Positions 1 through 5,029 of a stretch of 8,311 bases of DNA are shown here, piece by piece. Source of the stretch: an uncultured Clostridia bacterium. GTDB taxonomy: Bacteria; Bacillota; Clostridia; Oscillospirales; Ruminococcaceae. The notes under the pieces are model-generated. The model ran no database searches. It saw nothing but the letters and a program-made list of their open reading frames with translations, and was not told where the DNA came from. Position numbers and translations under genes: made by a program. Position 1 is the stretch's first letter, and each line of letters begins with the position of its first letter. The stretch lies in assembly GCA_947427325.1 (NCBI GenBank), contig CANEHP010000100.1, positions 1 to 8,311 on the forward strand, in the 5' to 3' direction.

Positions 1-172
1 CTCTCTCCTCGGGAGCCTTGTCGATCATATCATATGCTTCAAACTGAGCATAGCACTTGAGTGCGAGTACCTTTGTGATAGCAGCGGTAAGAGTGGTCTT
101 GCCGTGGTCAACATGACCGATAGTACCAATGTTTACGTGGGGCTTGGTACGTTCAAATTTCTGTTTAGCCAT
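1..172 (-). CDS. tuf: Elongation factor Tu, N-terminal fragment (cut by window edge)
   Basis: EF-Tu is the GTPase that carries aminoacyl-tRNA to the ribosomal A site. Only the first 57 codons are inside the window; the rest lies beyond position 1. The translation begins MAKQKFERTKPHVNIGTIGH and contains the P-loop GHVDHGKT at about residues 19-26, followed by a helix and the IDKAPEER segment that leads to switch I in this family. The ATG at 172-170 is preceded by AGGAGG at 182-187 with 9 nt spacing, which fixes the start. It lies 123 nt downstream of fusA, as in the classical str operon, and probably has its own promoter in that gap. Residues 36-50 (ALKCYAQFEAYDMID) are in a stretch that commonly varies between species. 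Identification is firm; whether a second tuf copy exists elsewhere cannot be seen. Confidence 0.97.
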   Translation of the reverse strand, partial: MAKQKFERTKPHVNIGTIGHVDHGKTTLTAAITKVLALKCYAQFEAYDMIDKAPEER

Positions 173-214
173 TAGTTTTTTCCTCCTAAAAGATTTGGGT
201 TTGTCTTACCCTTA

Positions 215-243
215 ATTGTACCAAATTTTTTTGTCAATTACAA
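215..243 (-). promoter_or_regulatory. Probable housekeeping promoter for tuf
   Basis: On the minus strand a -35 box TTGTAA (238-243; 4/6 to TTGACA) is separated by exactly 17 nt from a -10 box TACAAT (215-220; 5/6 to TATAAT). The -10 is preceded by TGG, an extended -10 signature. The surroundings are strongly AT-rich. Transcription would start around 208, leaving a leader of roughly 35 nt before tuf that includes the SD at 182-187. A tuf-specific promoter would let EF-Tu be made in excess over EF-G, as is common. The call is from spacing and motif match only. Confidence 0.6.
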
Positions 244-260
244 GTGTTTTTTGTAAAATA

Positions 261-277
261 TTTTGAAACTTTCAAAA
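261..277 (-). other. AT-rich palindrome after fusA, possible weak attenuator
   Basis: The sequence ttttgaaa-c-tttcaaaa is a 17-nt odd palindrome, 19 nt past the fusA stop. In minus-strand RNA it could form a 6-7 bp A/U-rich hairpin followed by a short U-containing run. With almost no GC pairs it is a poor terminator; at most it might lower read-through from fusA into tuf. It may also be a by-product of AT-rich intergenic composition. Confidence 0.25.
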
Positions 278-295
278 TTTTTGATTGTTTTTTGC

Positions 296-2374
296 TTAAT
301 CCTTGCTTCTGGACTTCATAATTCCGTCGGCAATGTTCTTGGGAACTTGTACATAGCTGTGAGGCTCCATTACATACTGTCCTCTTCCCTGAGTCTTGGA
401 ACGCAGGTCATTGGAGTAGCCGAACATTTCCGACAGAGGAACAAGCGCTTCGATCTGCTTAGCGCCGCTTCTGTCCTCAAAGCCCTGAACAAGTCCTCTG
501 CGTGAGTTCAGGTCGCCGATTACGTCGCCCATATAATCCTCGGGAACAATTACAACTACCTTCATAATAGGCTCGAGGATAACGGGGTTAGCCTTGCGGC
601 AGGCCTCCTTGAGAGCCATAGAGCCGGCAATCTTAAACGCCATTTCCGAAGAGTCGACTTCATGATAGGAACCGTCGTAAAGCGTTACCTTTAAGTCAAC
701 GGTGGGGAAGCCCGCAAGCACGCCCGCCTGCATTGCGCCCTGAATACCTGCGTCAACTGCGGGGATATATTCCTTGGGGATTGCGCCGCCCACAACGTTG
801 TTAATGAACTCGTAGCCCTTGCCGCTTTCGTTAGGCTCAACATGGAGCTTAACATGACCGTACTGACCCTTACCGCCTGACTGACGGGCATACTTGGTAT
901 CAACATCGGTAGCCGACGTAATGGTTTCCTTATATGCGACCTGAGGTGCGCCTACGTTAGCCTCAACCTTAAATTCACGAAGAAGTCTGTCAACGATGAT
1001 TTCAAGGTGAAGCTCGCCCATGCCTGCGATAATTGTCTGACCTGTTTCCTCGTCTGTCCATGTTCTGAAGGTGGGGTCTTCCTCTGCAAGCTTTGCAAGA
1101 GCAAGAGCCATCTTTTCCTGACCTGCCTTTGTCTTTGGCTCGATAGCCAAATCGATAACGGGATCCGGGAATTCCATGGATTCAAGGATAACGGGGTGAT
1201 TTTCATCACAAAGGGTATCGCCTGTGGTTGTGTTCTTAAGACCCACAGCTGCCGCAATATCGCCGCAGTAGCAAACCTCAAGGTCCTTTCTGTGGTTAGC
1301 GTGCATCTGGAGAATACGTCCCATACGCTCCTTCTTGCCCTTGGTGGCGTTGAGCATGGAAGAACCCGCTTCAACTATACCGGAGTAAACTCTGAAAAAG
1401 CAAAGCTTGCCCACAAAGGGGTCGGTTGCGATTTTAAACGCAAGAGCGGAGAAGGGTTCGCTGTCTCCCGCTTTTCTGTCCGTTTCCTCGCCTGTTTCGG
1501 GATCTGTACCCTTAATGGCGGGAATATCGAGAGGTGAAGGCATATAGTCCACAATAGCGTCAAGAAGCTTCTGAACGCCCTTGTTCTTGTAGGACGTGCC
1601 GCAGGTTACGGGGACGATCTTGTTGTCAATAGTGCCCTTGCGCAGGCATCTCTTGATTTCCTCGGTGGTGATTTCCTCACCCTCAAGGTACTTGTTCATT
1701 ATCTCCTCGTCCTGCTCGGCGATAGCTTCGAGAAGCTGTTCTCTGTACTCGTTGGCCTTTTCCTTCATATCCTCGGGGATTTCCTCGACTCTCATGTCCT
1801 TGCCCAGATCGTCGTAATAAACGTCTGCGTTCATTTCAACAAGGTCGATTATTCCTCTGAATGTGTCTTCCGCACCGATAGGAAGCTGAATGGGAACGGG
1901 ATTTGTCTTAAGTCTTTCCTTCATCATCTTCACTACGTTGTAGAAATCCGCACCCATAATGTCCATTTTATTTATATAGGCCATTCTGGGCACCTGATAC
2001 TTGTCCGCTTGACGCCAAACCGTTTCCGACTGAGGCTCAACGCCTCCCTTTGCGCAGAATACGGTAACAGAACCGTCAAGCACTCTCAGTGAACGCTCTA
2101 CCTCAACGGTAAAGTCCACGTGACCGGGAGTATCGATAATATTGATTCTGTGTTCTTTCCAATAAGCAGTTGTAGCGGCGGAGGTGATTGTGATACCTCT
2201 TTCCTGCTCCTGCTCCATCCAGTCCATTGTTGCAGATCCGTCGTGAGTTTCACCTATCTTATGGTTGATGCCCGTATAAAACAGGATACGCTCGGTGGTG
2301 GTGGTTTTACCTGCGTCAATGTGCGCCATAATACCGATATTACGGGTCATTTCGAGAGTTACATCTCTTGCCAT
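296..2374 (-). CDS. fusA: Translation elongation factor G (EF-G)
   Basis: EF-G is the cytoplasmic GTPase that drives translocation of tRNA and mRNA after peptide bond formation and, with RRF, helps recycle ribosomes. The 692-residue length is normal for canonical bacterial EF-G. Visible motifs: P-loop AHIDAGKT (17-24), switch I RGITI (59-63), G3 DTPGHVDF (81-88), G4 NKMD (135-138). Domain IV follows near residues 490-600, including GGKGQYGHVKL, and the C-terminal domain V ends in YVQVPKNIADGIMKSRSKD. The intact GTPase motifs and full domain set argue for the main translocase rather than a specialised EF-G2-like paralogue. The ATG has GGAGG 4 nt upstream (2379-2383). The 19-nt gap from rpsG indicates co-transcription in the str operon. 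No frameshift or missing key residue seen. Confidence 0.99.
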   Translation of the reverse strand: MARDVTLEMTRNIGIMAHIDAGKTTTTERILFYTGINHKIGETHDGSATMDWMEQEQERGITITSAATTAYWKEHRINIIDTPGHVDFTVEVERSLRVLDGSVTVFCAKGGVEPQSETVWRQADKYQVPRMAYINKMDIMGADFYNVVKMMKERLKTNPVPIQLPIGAEDTFRGIIDLVEMNADVYYDDLGKDMRVEEIPEDMKEKANEYREQLLEAIAEQDEEIMNKYLEGEEITTEEIKRCLRKGTIDNKIVPVTCGTSYKNKGVQKLLDAIVDYMPSPLDIPAIKGTDPETGEETDRKAGDSEPFSALAFKIATDPFVGKLCFFRVYSGIVEAGSSMLNATKGKKERMGRILQMHANHRKDLEVCYCGDIAAAVGLKNTTTGDTLCDENHPVILESMEFPDPVIDLAIEPKTKAGQEKMALALAKLAEEDPTFRTWTDEETGQTIIAGMGELHLEIIVDRLLREFKVEANVGAPQVAYKETITSATDVDTKYARQSGGKGQYGHVKLHVEPNESGKGYEFINNVVGGAIPKEYIPAVDAGIQGAMQAGVLAGFPTVDLKVTLYDGSYHEVDSSEMAFKIAGSMALKEACRKANPVILEPIMKVVVIVPEDYMGDVIGDLNSRRGLVQGFEDRSGAKQIEALVPLSEMFGYSNDLRSKTQGRGQYVMEPHSYVQVPKNIADGIMKSRSKD

Positions 2375-2393
2375 ATTTCCTCCGTTCTACCGA

Positions 2394-2864
2394 TTACCAC
2401 TTGTAATGTGCAAAAGCCTTGTTAGCTTCAGCCATTCTGTGAGTATCATCGCGCTTCTTGCAAGATGCGCCCTGACCGTTTACTGCGTCAAGGATCTCAT
2501 TTGCAAGTCTTTCTTTCATTGTCTTTTCATTTCTTTTTCTGCTGAACATTGTTATCCATCTTAAGCCCAATGTTCTGCGTCTGTCAGGGCGAACCTCCAT
2601 AGGCACCTGATAGGTGGAGCCGCCTACACGGCGAGCCTTAACCTCTAACTGAGGCATAATATTCTCCATAGCCTGCTCAAATACTTCAAGGGGTTCTTTA
2701 CCCGTTTTGGCGCCTACAATTTCAAATGCGCCGTAAACAATCTTCTGGGCTACGCCCTTTTTACCGTCAAGCATGATATTGTTGATAAGTCTTGTTACCA
2801 GCTCCGAATTATACATAGGATCGGGCAAAACCTCACGCTTGGGTACATTACCTCTTCTTGGCAC
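2394..2864 (-). CDS. rpsG: 30S ribosomal protein S7
   Basis: S7 nucleates assembly of the 30S head by binding the 3' major domain of 16S rRNA, and lies near the E site and mRNA exit. The 156-residue protein is of standard length and carries the family landmarks: start MPRRGNVPKREVLPDP, the central LEVKARRVGGSTYQVPMEVR segment (beta-ribbon region), and the end DDTHRMAEANKAFAHYKW. Translation starts at GTG (2864-2862), set by AAGGAGGG at 2871-2878 with a 6-nt spacer. It is followed after 19 nt by fusA. Upstream is an unusually long 197-nt spacer rich in palindromes. S7 is the translational autoregulator of the str operon in E. coli, so that spacer is a natural place to look for control, but this is inference. 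Confidence 0.98.
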   Translation of the reverse strand: MPRRGNVPKREVLPDPMYNSELVTRLINNIMLDGKKGVAQKIVYGAFEIVGAKTGKEPLEVFEQAMENIMPQLEVKARRVGGSTYQVPMEVRPDRRRTLGLRWITMFSRKRNEKTMKERLANEILDAVNGQGASCKKRDDTHRMAEANKAFAHYKW

Positions 2865-3061
2865 TTTATTCCCTCCTTCATAAATTTTCGCCGCAGCTTT
2901 GCGGCAATGAATTCATCGGTACTCGAAAGCGCAGCGGTCAAACCGCTTTCTCCCGCCGTCCATTGTGTAAAAAGAGGCGACTACATAAGAGCGAAATTCC
3001 CTGATTGTCTTAATGTATATAACCTCCCACAAATGTGGCAGTGATTTTTTTTAGTTACGCT
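2865..3061 (-). promoter_or_regulatory. Long palindrome-rich rpsL-rpsG spacer
   Basis: The spacer between the S12 stop and the S7 start is 197 nt. It holds three adjacent palindromes: a hairpin AGCGGT-TTG-ACCGCT in minus sense (2933-2947), the 10-bp palindrome atgaattcat (2907-2916), and a hairpin GCCGCA-AAGC-TGCGGC (2890-2905) just before the rpsG SD. No good internal promoter or U-run terminator was found, so read-through from rpsL is expected. Possible roles are an S7-binding autoregulatory site, as known for the E. coli S12-S7 gap, an RNA processing site, or a small dispersed repeat that inserted here. The sequence cannot decide between them. Confidence 0.45.
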
Positions 3062-3484
3062 TTACTTTTTACCGGCCTTAGGACGCTTTGCTCCATACTT
3101 GGATCTGCCCTGCATTCTTACGTCGACGCCCTGTGTGTCGAGAGTTCCTCTGATGATGTGATAACGCACACCGGGGAGATCCCTTACACGTCCGCCTCTG
3201 ATAAGAACAACGCTGTGCTCCTGAAGCTTATGTCCGATTCCGGGAATGTAAGCGGTAACCTCGTAACCGTTGGAAAGTCTTACTCTGGCGATTTTACGCA
3301 TTGCGGAGTTAGGCTTTTTGGGGGTACTTGTTCTTACTGCCGTGCAGACGCCTCGCTTCTGAGGAGAAGGCATATCGTTGGTTTCCTTCTTCAAAGTGTT
3401 AAGGTTTTTCTGCAAAGCAGGCGCCTTAGACTTTTTAGTGGATAACTCTCTGCCTTTTCTTACAAGCTGATTAAAGGTTGGCAA
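3062..3484 (-). CDS. rpsL: 30S ribosomal protein S12
   Basis: S12 sits at the decoding centre of the 30S subunit and contributes to proofreading and streptomycin response. The 140-residue protein starts PTFNQLVRKGR after the initiator and contains PQKRGVCTAVRTSTPKKPNS (41-60), HKLQEHSVVLIRGGRVRDLP (85-104) and a basic tail ending RSKYGAKRPKAGKK. The extra ~13 residues between QLVRKGR and PQKRG are typical of Clostridia. The start is TTG at 3484-3482, since AGGAGGTG (3493-3500) lies 8 nt upstream and homology begins there; a longer in-frame reading from 3535 adds residues foreign to S12. The two lysines of TPKKPN (56-57) are present. The third classic streptomycin position, equal to E. coli Lys88 (Met-inclusive) or 87 (mature), is arginine (R101) instead of lysine. 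The neighbouring aspartate, often methylthiolated, is kept (D102). Confidence 0.97.
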   Translation of the reverse strand: MPTFNQLVRKGRELSTKKSKAPALQKNLNTLKKETNDMPSPQKRGVCTAVRTSTPKKPNSAMRKIARVRLSNGYEVTAYIPGIGHKLQEHSVVLIRGGRVRDLPGVRYHIIRGTLDTQGVDVRMQGRSKYGAKRPKAGKK

Positions 3485-3492
3485 TTCAGTTA

Positions 3493-3500
3493 CACCTCCT
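3493..3500 (-). promoter_or_regulatory. Shine-Dalgarno that fixes the TTG start of rpsL
   Basis: AGGAGGTG on the minus strand is a full anti-16S match, placed 8 nt before TTG at 3484-3482. No ATG or GTG occurs at a suitable distance, so S12 synthesis very probably begins at this TTG. Confidence 0.85.
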
Positions 3501-3566
3501 GTTAAAATTTTGCCTTTGGCAGCGACATATGTCAAAAGGGCATACTATCCCTGCGCAAGCTTTATT

Positions 3567-3595
3567 ATTATAAACAAAAAAGCGGTAAAAGTCAA
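3567..3595 (-). promoter_or_regulatory. Housekeeping promoter of the str operon (upstream of rpsL)
   Basis: On the minus strand TTGACT (3590-3595; 5/6 to TTGACA) is followed after exactly 17 nt by a perfect TATAAT (3567-3572). Transcription should start near 3560, giving a leader of about 75 nt before the rpsL TTG. The leader contains a perfect 10-bp palindrome gacatatgtc (3524-3533) and a small TGCC-AAA-GGCA hairpin. The -35 box and spacer coincide with the 3' arm and U-run of the upstream terminator, so the two signals share the same bases. Confidence 0.8.
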
Positions 3596-3637
3596 TATTT
3601 TCCCTTTACCCGAGAAAAATTTCGTAGCTTTTACCGC
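3576..3637 (-). terminator. Intrinsic terminator after the DUF6033-like gene
   Basis: In minus sense GCGGTAAAAG (3628-3637) pairs perfectly over 10 bp with CTTTTACCGC (3582-3591), followed directly by six Ts (3576-3581) and GTTT. The 36-nt loop is long for a terminator and may contain minor pairing. It lies about 90 nt past the stop of the upstream gene and ends inside the rpsL promoter, so it would insulate the str operon from the gene above it. Confidence 0.6.
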
Positions 3638-3724
3638 AAAATATGTTTTTTTAACGCTTGTTTTGTGCAATTTGCCTATTGGATTTAGGCGCTAAGCTCC
3701 TTTCCGGCCCTGCACACAAGCCCT

Positions 3725-4738
3725 TTACTTTCCCCTTGTATTAAGCAGCGAGGGCGAGCTTCCGCAGGAAACGGAAATAGAGGTGATTATTTTATTGGGA
3801 TTTGATTTAGGCACAATTCTGTTAAACTCATAAATTTTTGCCTTTTTTGTTTTCCGCTTGATGTTTTCCCTCATGGCGGATTTTTTCTTTCCCTCAAGGC
3901 GCAGCCTTTCTTCCTTGCGCTTGCTGCGTTTTTCCTCTAATTTCGCCTGCTTCTTTTTCTTTTTTGCCTTTTTCTTCAAAAGCTTATCCTGCATTTCCCG
4001 CATACGCTCCAAGCTTCCCTTTTTGGCTTTTCTTTCGGTTTTAACCACCGACCAGCTGCTGATTGAGCCGTCCTTTTCTATTCTCCAGCCTCTTGAAACA
4101 ATGGTTTTCCCCTGCTGCTTGCAGCTTCGTTCAAACTGCTTGTCGAGCTTTTTCATGGTTTCGATTTCATCGGCGTATTTTTTCAGCATTTCGGGGTCGT
4201 CCCTTATTGTGTTCATAAATTCGGGGTCGATCATTATGACGGATTTTTTTCCCGACCTTATGCCGTAGGAATAAAGGCTGCTGTCGCTGCCGCAGCGGAC
4301 TATCGAATAACCGCCGCTTGCTGCGGCTTTTCTGAAATACTCATAGGCTGCCGCCAGTTCCCTTGCTTTTTTGGCTTCCTCGTCGTTATAAGCGGTAAAA
4401 TCCGCCTTATCGGTGTTGGATGGCTTGGATGCGCCGCCGCTTTTGTCTGCGGACGGAACGAAGGAATCAAAGCCGTCGTATCTTCTTCTGCCGACATTGT
4501 TCCCTTGATTCTGCGAAAAGCTTCCATTATCGGATCTCTTGCAGCTTTTATTTGATTCGCAATATTTTGCCGCCGTATTTTCAAATCCGTCATGATTTCT
4601 TCTCCATGCGTCGGCGTTTTCCTTGGAGGAAGCTTGCTGAGAGCGGCTTTTTGCGTCAAGGGCGGCGGACTTAAAGCCGTAATATGCCTGACGGTAGATG
4701 TTTACAGCATTGTTTATTGATGTGTTTATGCCGTTCAC
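3725..4738 (-). CDS. Unfamiliar lysine-rich protein, DUF6033-like, with flagellar-type promoter
   Basis: 337 residues, function unknown. No signal peptide or membrane segment is visible, so it looks soluble. In order: a short polar N-terminus (MNGINTSINNAVNIYRQAYY); a Ser/Asn/Gln-rich stretch to about 115 containing three spaced GF motifs (YYGFKS, HDGFEN, YDGFDS); a helix at 118-140; a likely folded core at 142-232 with SVIMIDPEFMNTIRDDPEML and a WRIEKDGSISSWS strand pair; a very Lys/Arg/Glu-rich probable coiled coil at 234-302; and a Ser-rich tail. The IDPE...DPE core followed by a charged coil resembles what I recall of DUF6033 proteins of Clostridia; this is memory, not a search. The GTG start (4738-4736) has AAAGGAGG 7 nt upstream. 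Its own sigma-28-like promoter and flanking terminators make it a likely single-gene unit, not part of the ribosomal operon. A motility link is inferred from the promoter only. Confidence 0.7.
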   Translation of the reverse strand: MNGINTSINNAVNIYRQAYYGFKSAALDAKSRSQQASSKENADAWRRNHDGFENTAAKYCESNKSCKRSDNGSFSQNQGNNVGRRRYDGFDSFVPSADKSGGASKPSNTDKADFTAYNDEEAKKARELAAAYEYFRKAAASGGYSIVRCGSDSSLYSYGIRSGKKSVIMIDPEFMNTIRDDPEMLKKYADEIETMKKLDKQFERSCKQQGKTIVSRGWRIEKDGSISSWSVVKTERKAKKGSLERMREMQDKLLKKKAKKKKKQAKLEEKRSKRKEERLRLEGKKKSAMRENIKRKTKKAKIYEFNRIVPKSNPNKIITSISVSCGSSPSLLNTRGK

Positions 4739-4743
4739 CGAAA

Positions 4744-4753
4744 CTCCTCCTTT
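4744..4753 (-). promoter_or_regulatory. Shine-Dalgarno that fixes the GTG start
   Basis: AAAGGAGGAG on the minus strand precedes GTG at 4738-4736, with 7 nt between AAAGGAGG and the start. This is a very strong SD and supports active translation of the unfamiliar gene from a GTG codon. Confidence 0.85.
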
Positions 4754-4776
4754 ACATATAATTTCTCTTATATTTA

Positions 4777-4803
4777 TTATCGGCGTGTTTTACGAAAACT
4801 TAA
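4777..4803 (-). promoter_or_regulatory. Sigma-28 (FliA/SigD) flagellar-type promoter
   Basis: On the minus strand TTAAGTTT (4796-4803) and GCCGATAA (4777-4784) are separated by exactly 11 nt. The known sigma-28 consensus is TAAAGTTT-N11-GCCGATAA, so 15 of 16 defined bases match at the exact spacing. Transcription would start near 4769, leaving a short leader of about 31 nt that carries the SD. No comparable housekeeping promoter with both boxes is seen here. The gene below would therefore be expressed with late flagellar/motility genes if the organism has SigD. Confidence 0.75.
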
Positions 4804-4950
4804 TACTAATTCTTAATCGTCTTATACAAATTCTCGTCTAAAAATGGAAAAAGATTTGCGTGGATGATTTTTGCAAGACAAGGACAACAACGCAGTATGG
4901 CGAAAATCAGACCGCAAGGATTGTTTATTTTTAGACGAGAATTAGTATAA
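4800..4950. mobile_element. MITE-like element with inverted repeats
   Basis: Arms 4822-4845 and 4927-4950 are inverted repeats matching at 23 of 24 positions (core attctcgtctaaaaat). The interior continues the pattern: 4856-4872 is largely complementary to 4902-4917, so nearly the whole 129-nt unit folds as one long imperfect hairpin. On the left side a further partial copy of the arm end (atactaattct, 4803-4813) lies in tandem, suggesting the unit begins near 4800. AAAC occurs just outside both ends (4796-4799, 4950-4953) and could be a short target duplication, though four bases is weak evidence. No transposase or credible ORF is present. It sits between the rpoC terminator and the sigma-28 promoter. 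It could instead be a structured RNA. Confidence 0.6.
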
Positions 4951-4969
4951 AACAAGCAGCTTTTTACGC

Positions 4970-5000
4970 AAAAATGCCGCCCACCCTTGTGGACGGCATT
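4970..5000 (-). terminator. rpoC (rpoBC operon) intrinsic terminator
   Basis: In minus sense AATGCCGTCCA (4990-5000) pairs with TGGGCGGCATT (4973-4983) over 11 bp with one U-G wobble and a 6-nt loop, followed by further Ts to make a run of five. It begins 29 nt after the rpoC stop. The wobble pairs only on the minus-strand RNA (the plus strand gives a C-A mismatch), which supports minus-strand orientation. Confidence 0.8.
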
Positions 5001-5029
5001 AAAAATATCAACGGACAACAAACCGGCAG

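Noticed and set aside
215..237. TTGACA (232-237) as the -35 of the tuf promoter
   Set aside because: It lies only 11 nt from TACAAT, too close for a housekeeping promoter; TTGTAA at 238-243 gives the correct 17 nt.
1007..1537. 176-codon plus-strand open frame opposite fusA
   Set aside because: Lies wholly antisense to a clearly conserved EF-G frame; composition mirrors the real gene, and no SD or promoter was seen.
3485..3535. Longer rpsL reading starting at 3535
   Set aside because: The extra 17 residues do not belong to S12 and would overlap the SD at 3493-3500; the TTG at 3484 fits both homology and SD spacing.
3507..3535. TTGACA-N17-CAAAAT as a second rpsL promoter
   Set aside because: The -10 match is only 4/6, and the start would fall within or next to the SD, leaving almost no leader; the 3567-3595 promoter is far better.
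3660..3724. Small GCCTA/TAGGC hairpin after the DUF6033-like stop as its terminator
   Set aside because: Only 5 bp and no U-run; the hairpin at 3576-3637 is much stronger.
3858..4268. 136-codon plus-strand open frame rich in Phe/Ser/Leu, looking like a membrane protein
   Set aside because: It is the antisense of the Lys-rich coil (AAA/AAG read backwards as TTT/CTT), so its hydrophobicity is an artefact.
4806..5021. 71-codon minus-strand open frame between rpoC and the DUF6033-like gene
   Set aside because: It runs through the rpoC terminator and both arms of the inverted repeat, has no good SD and no recognisable protein character.
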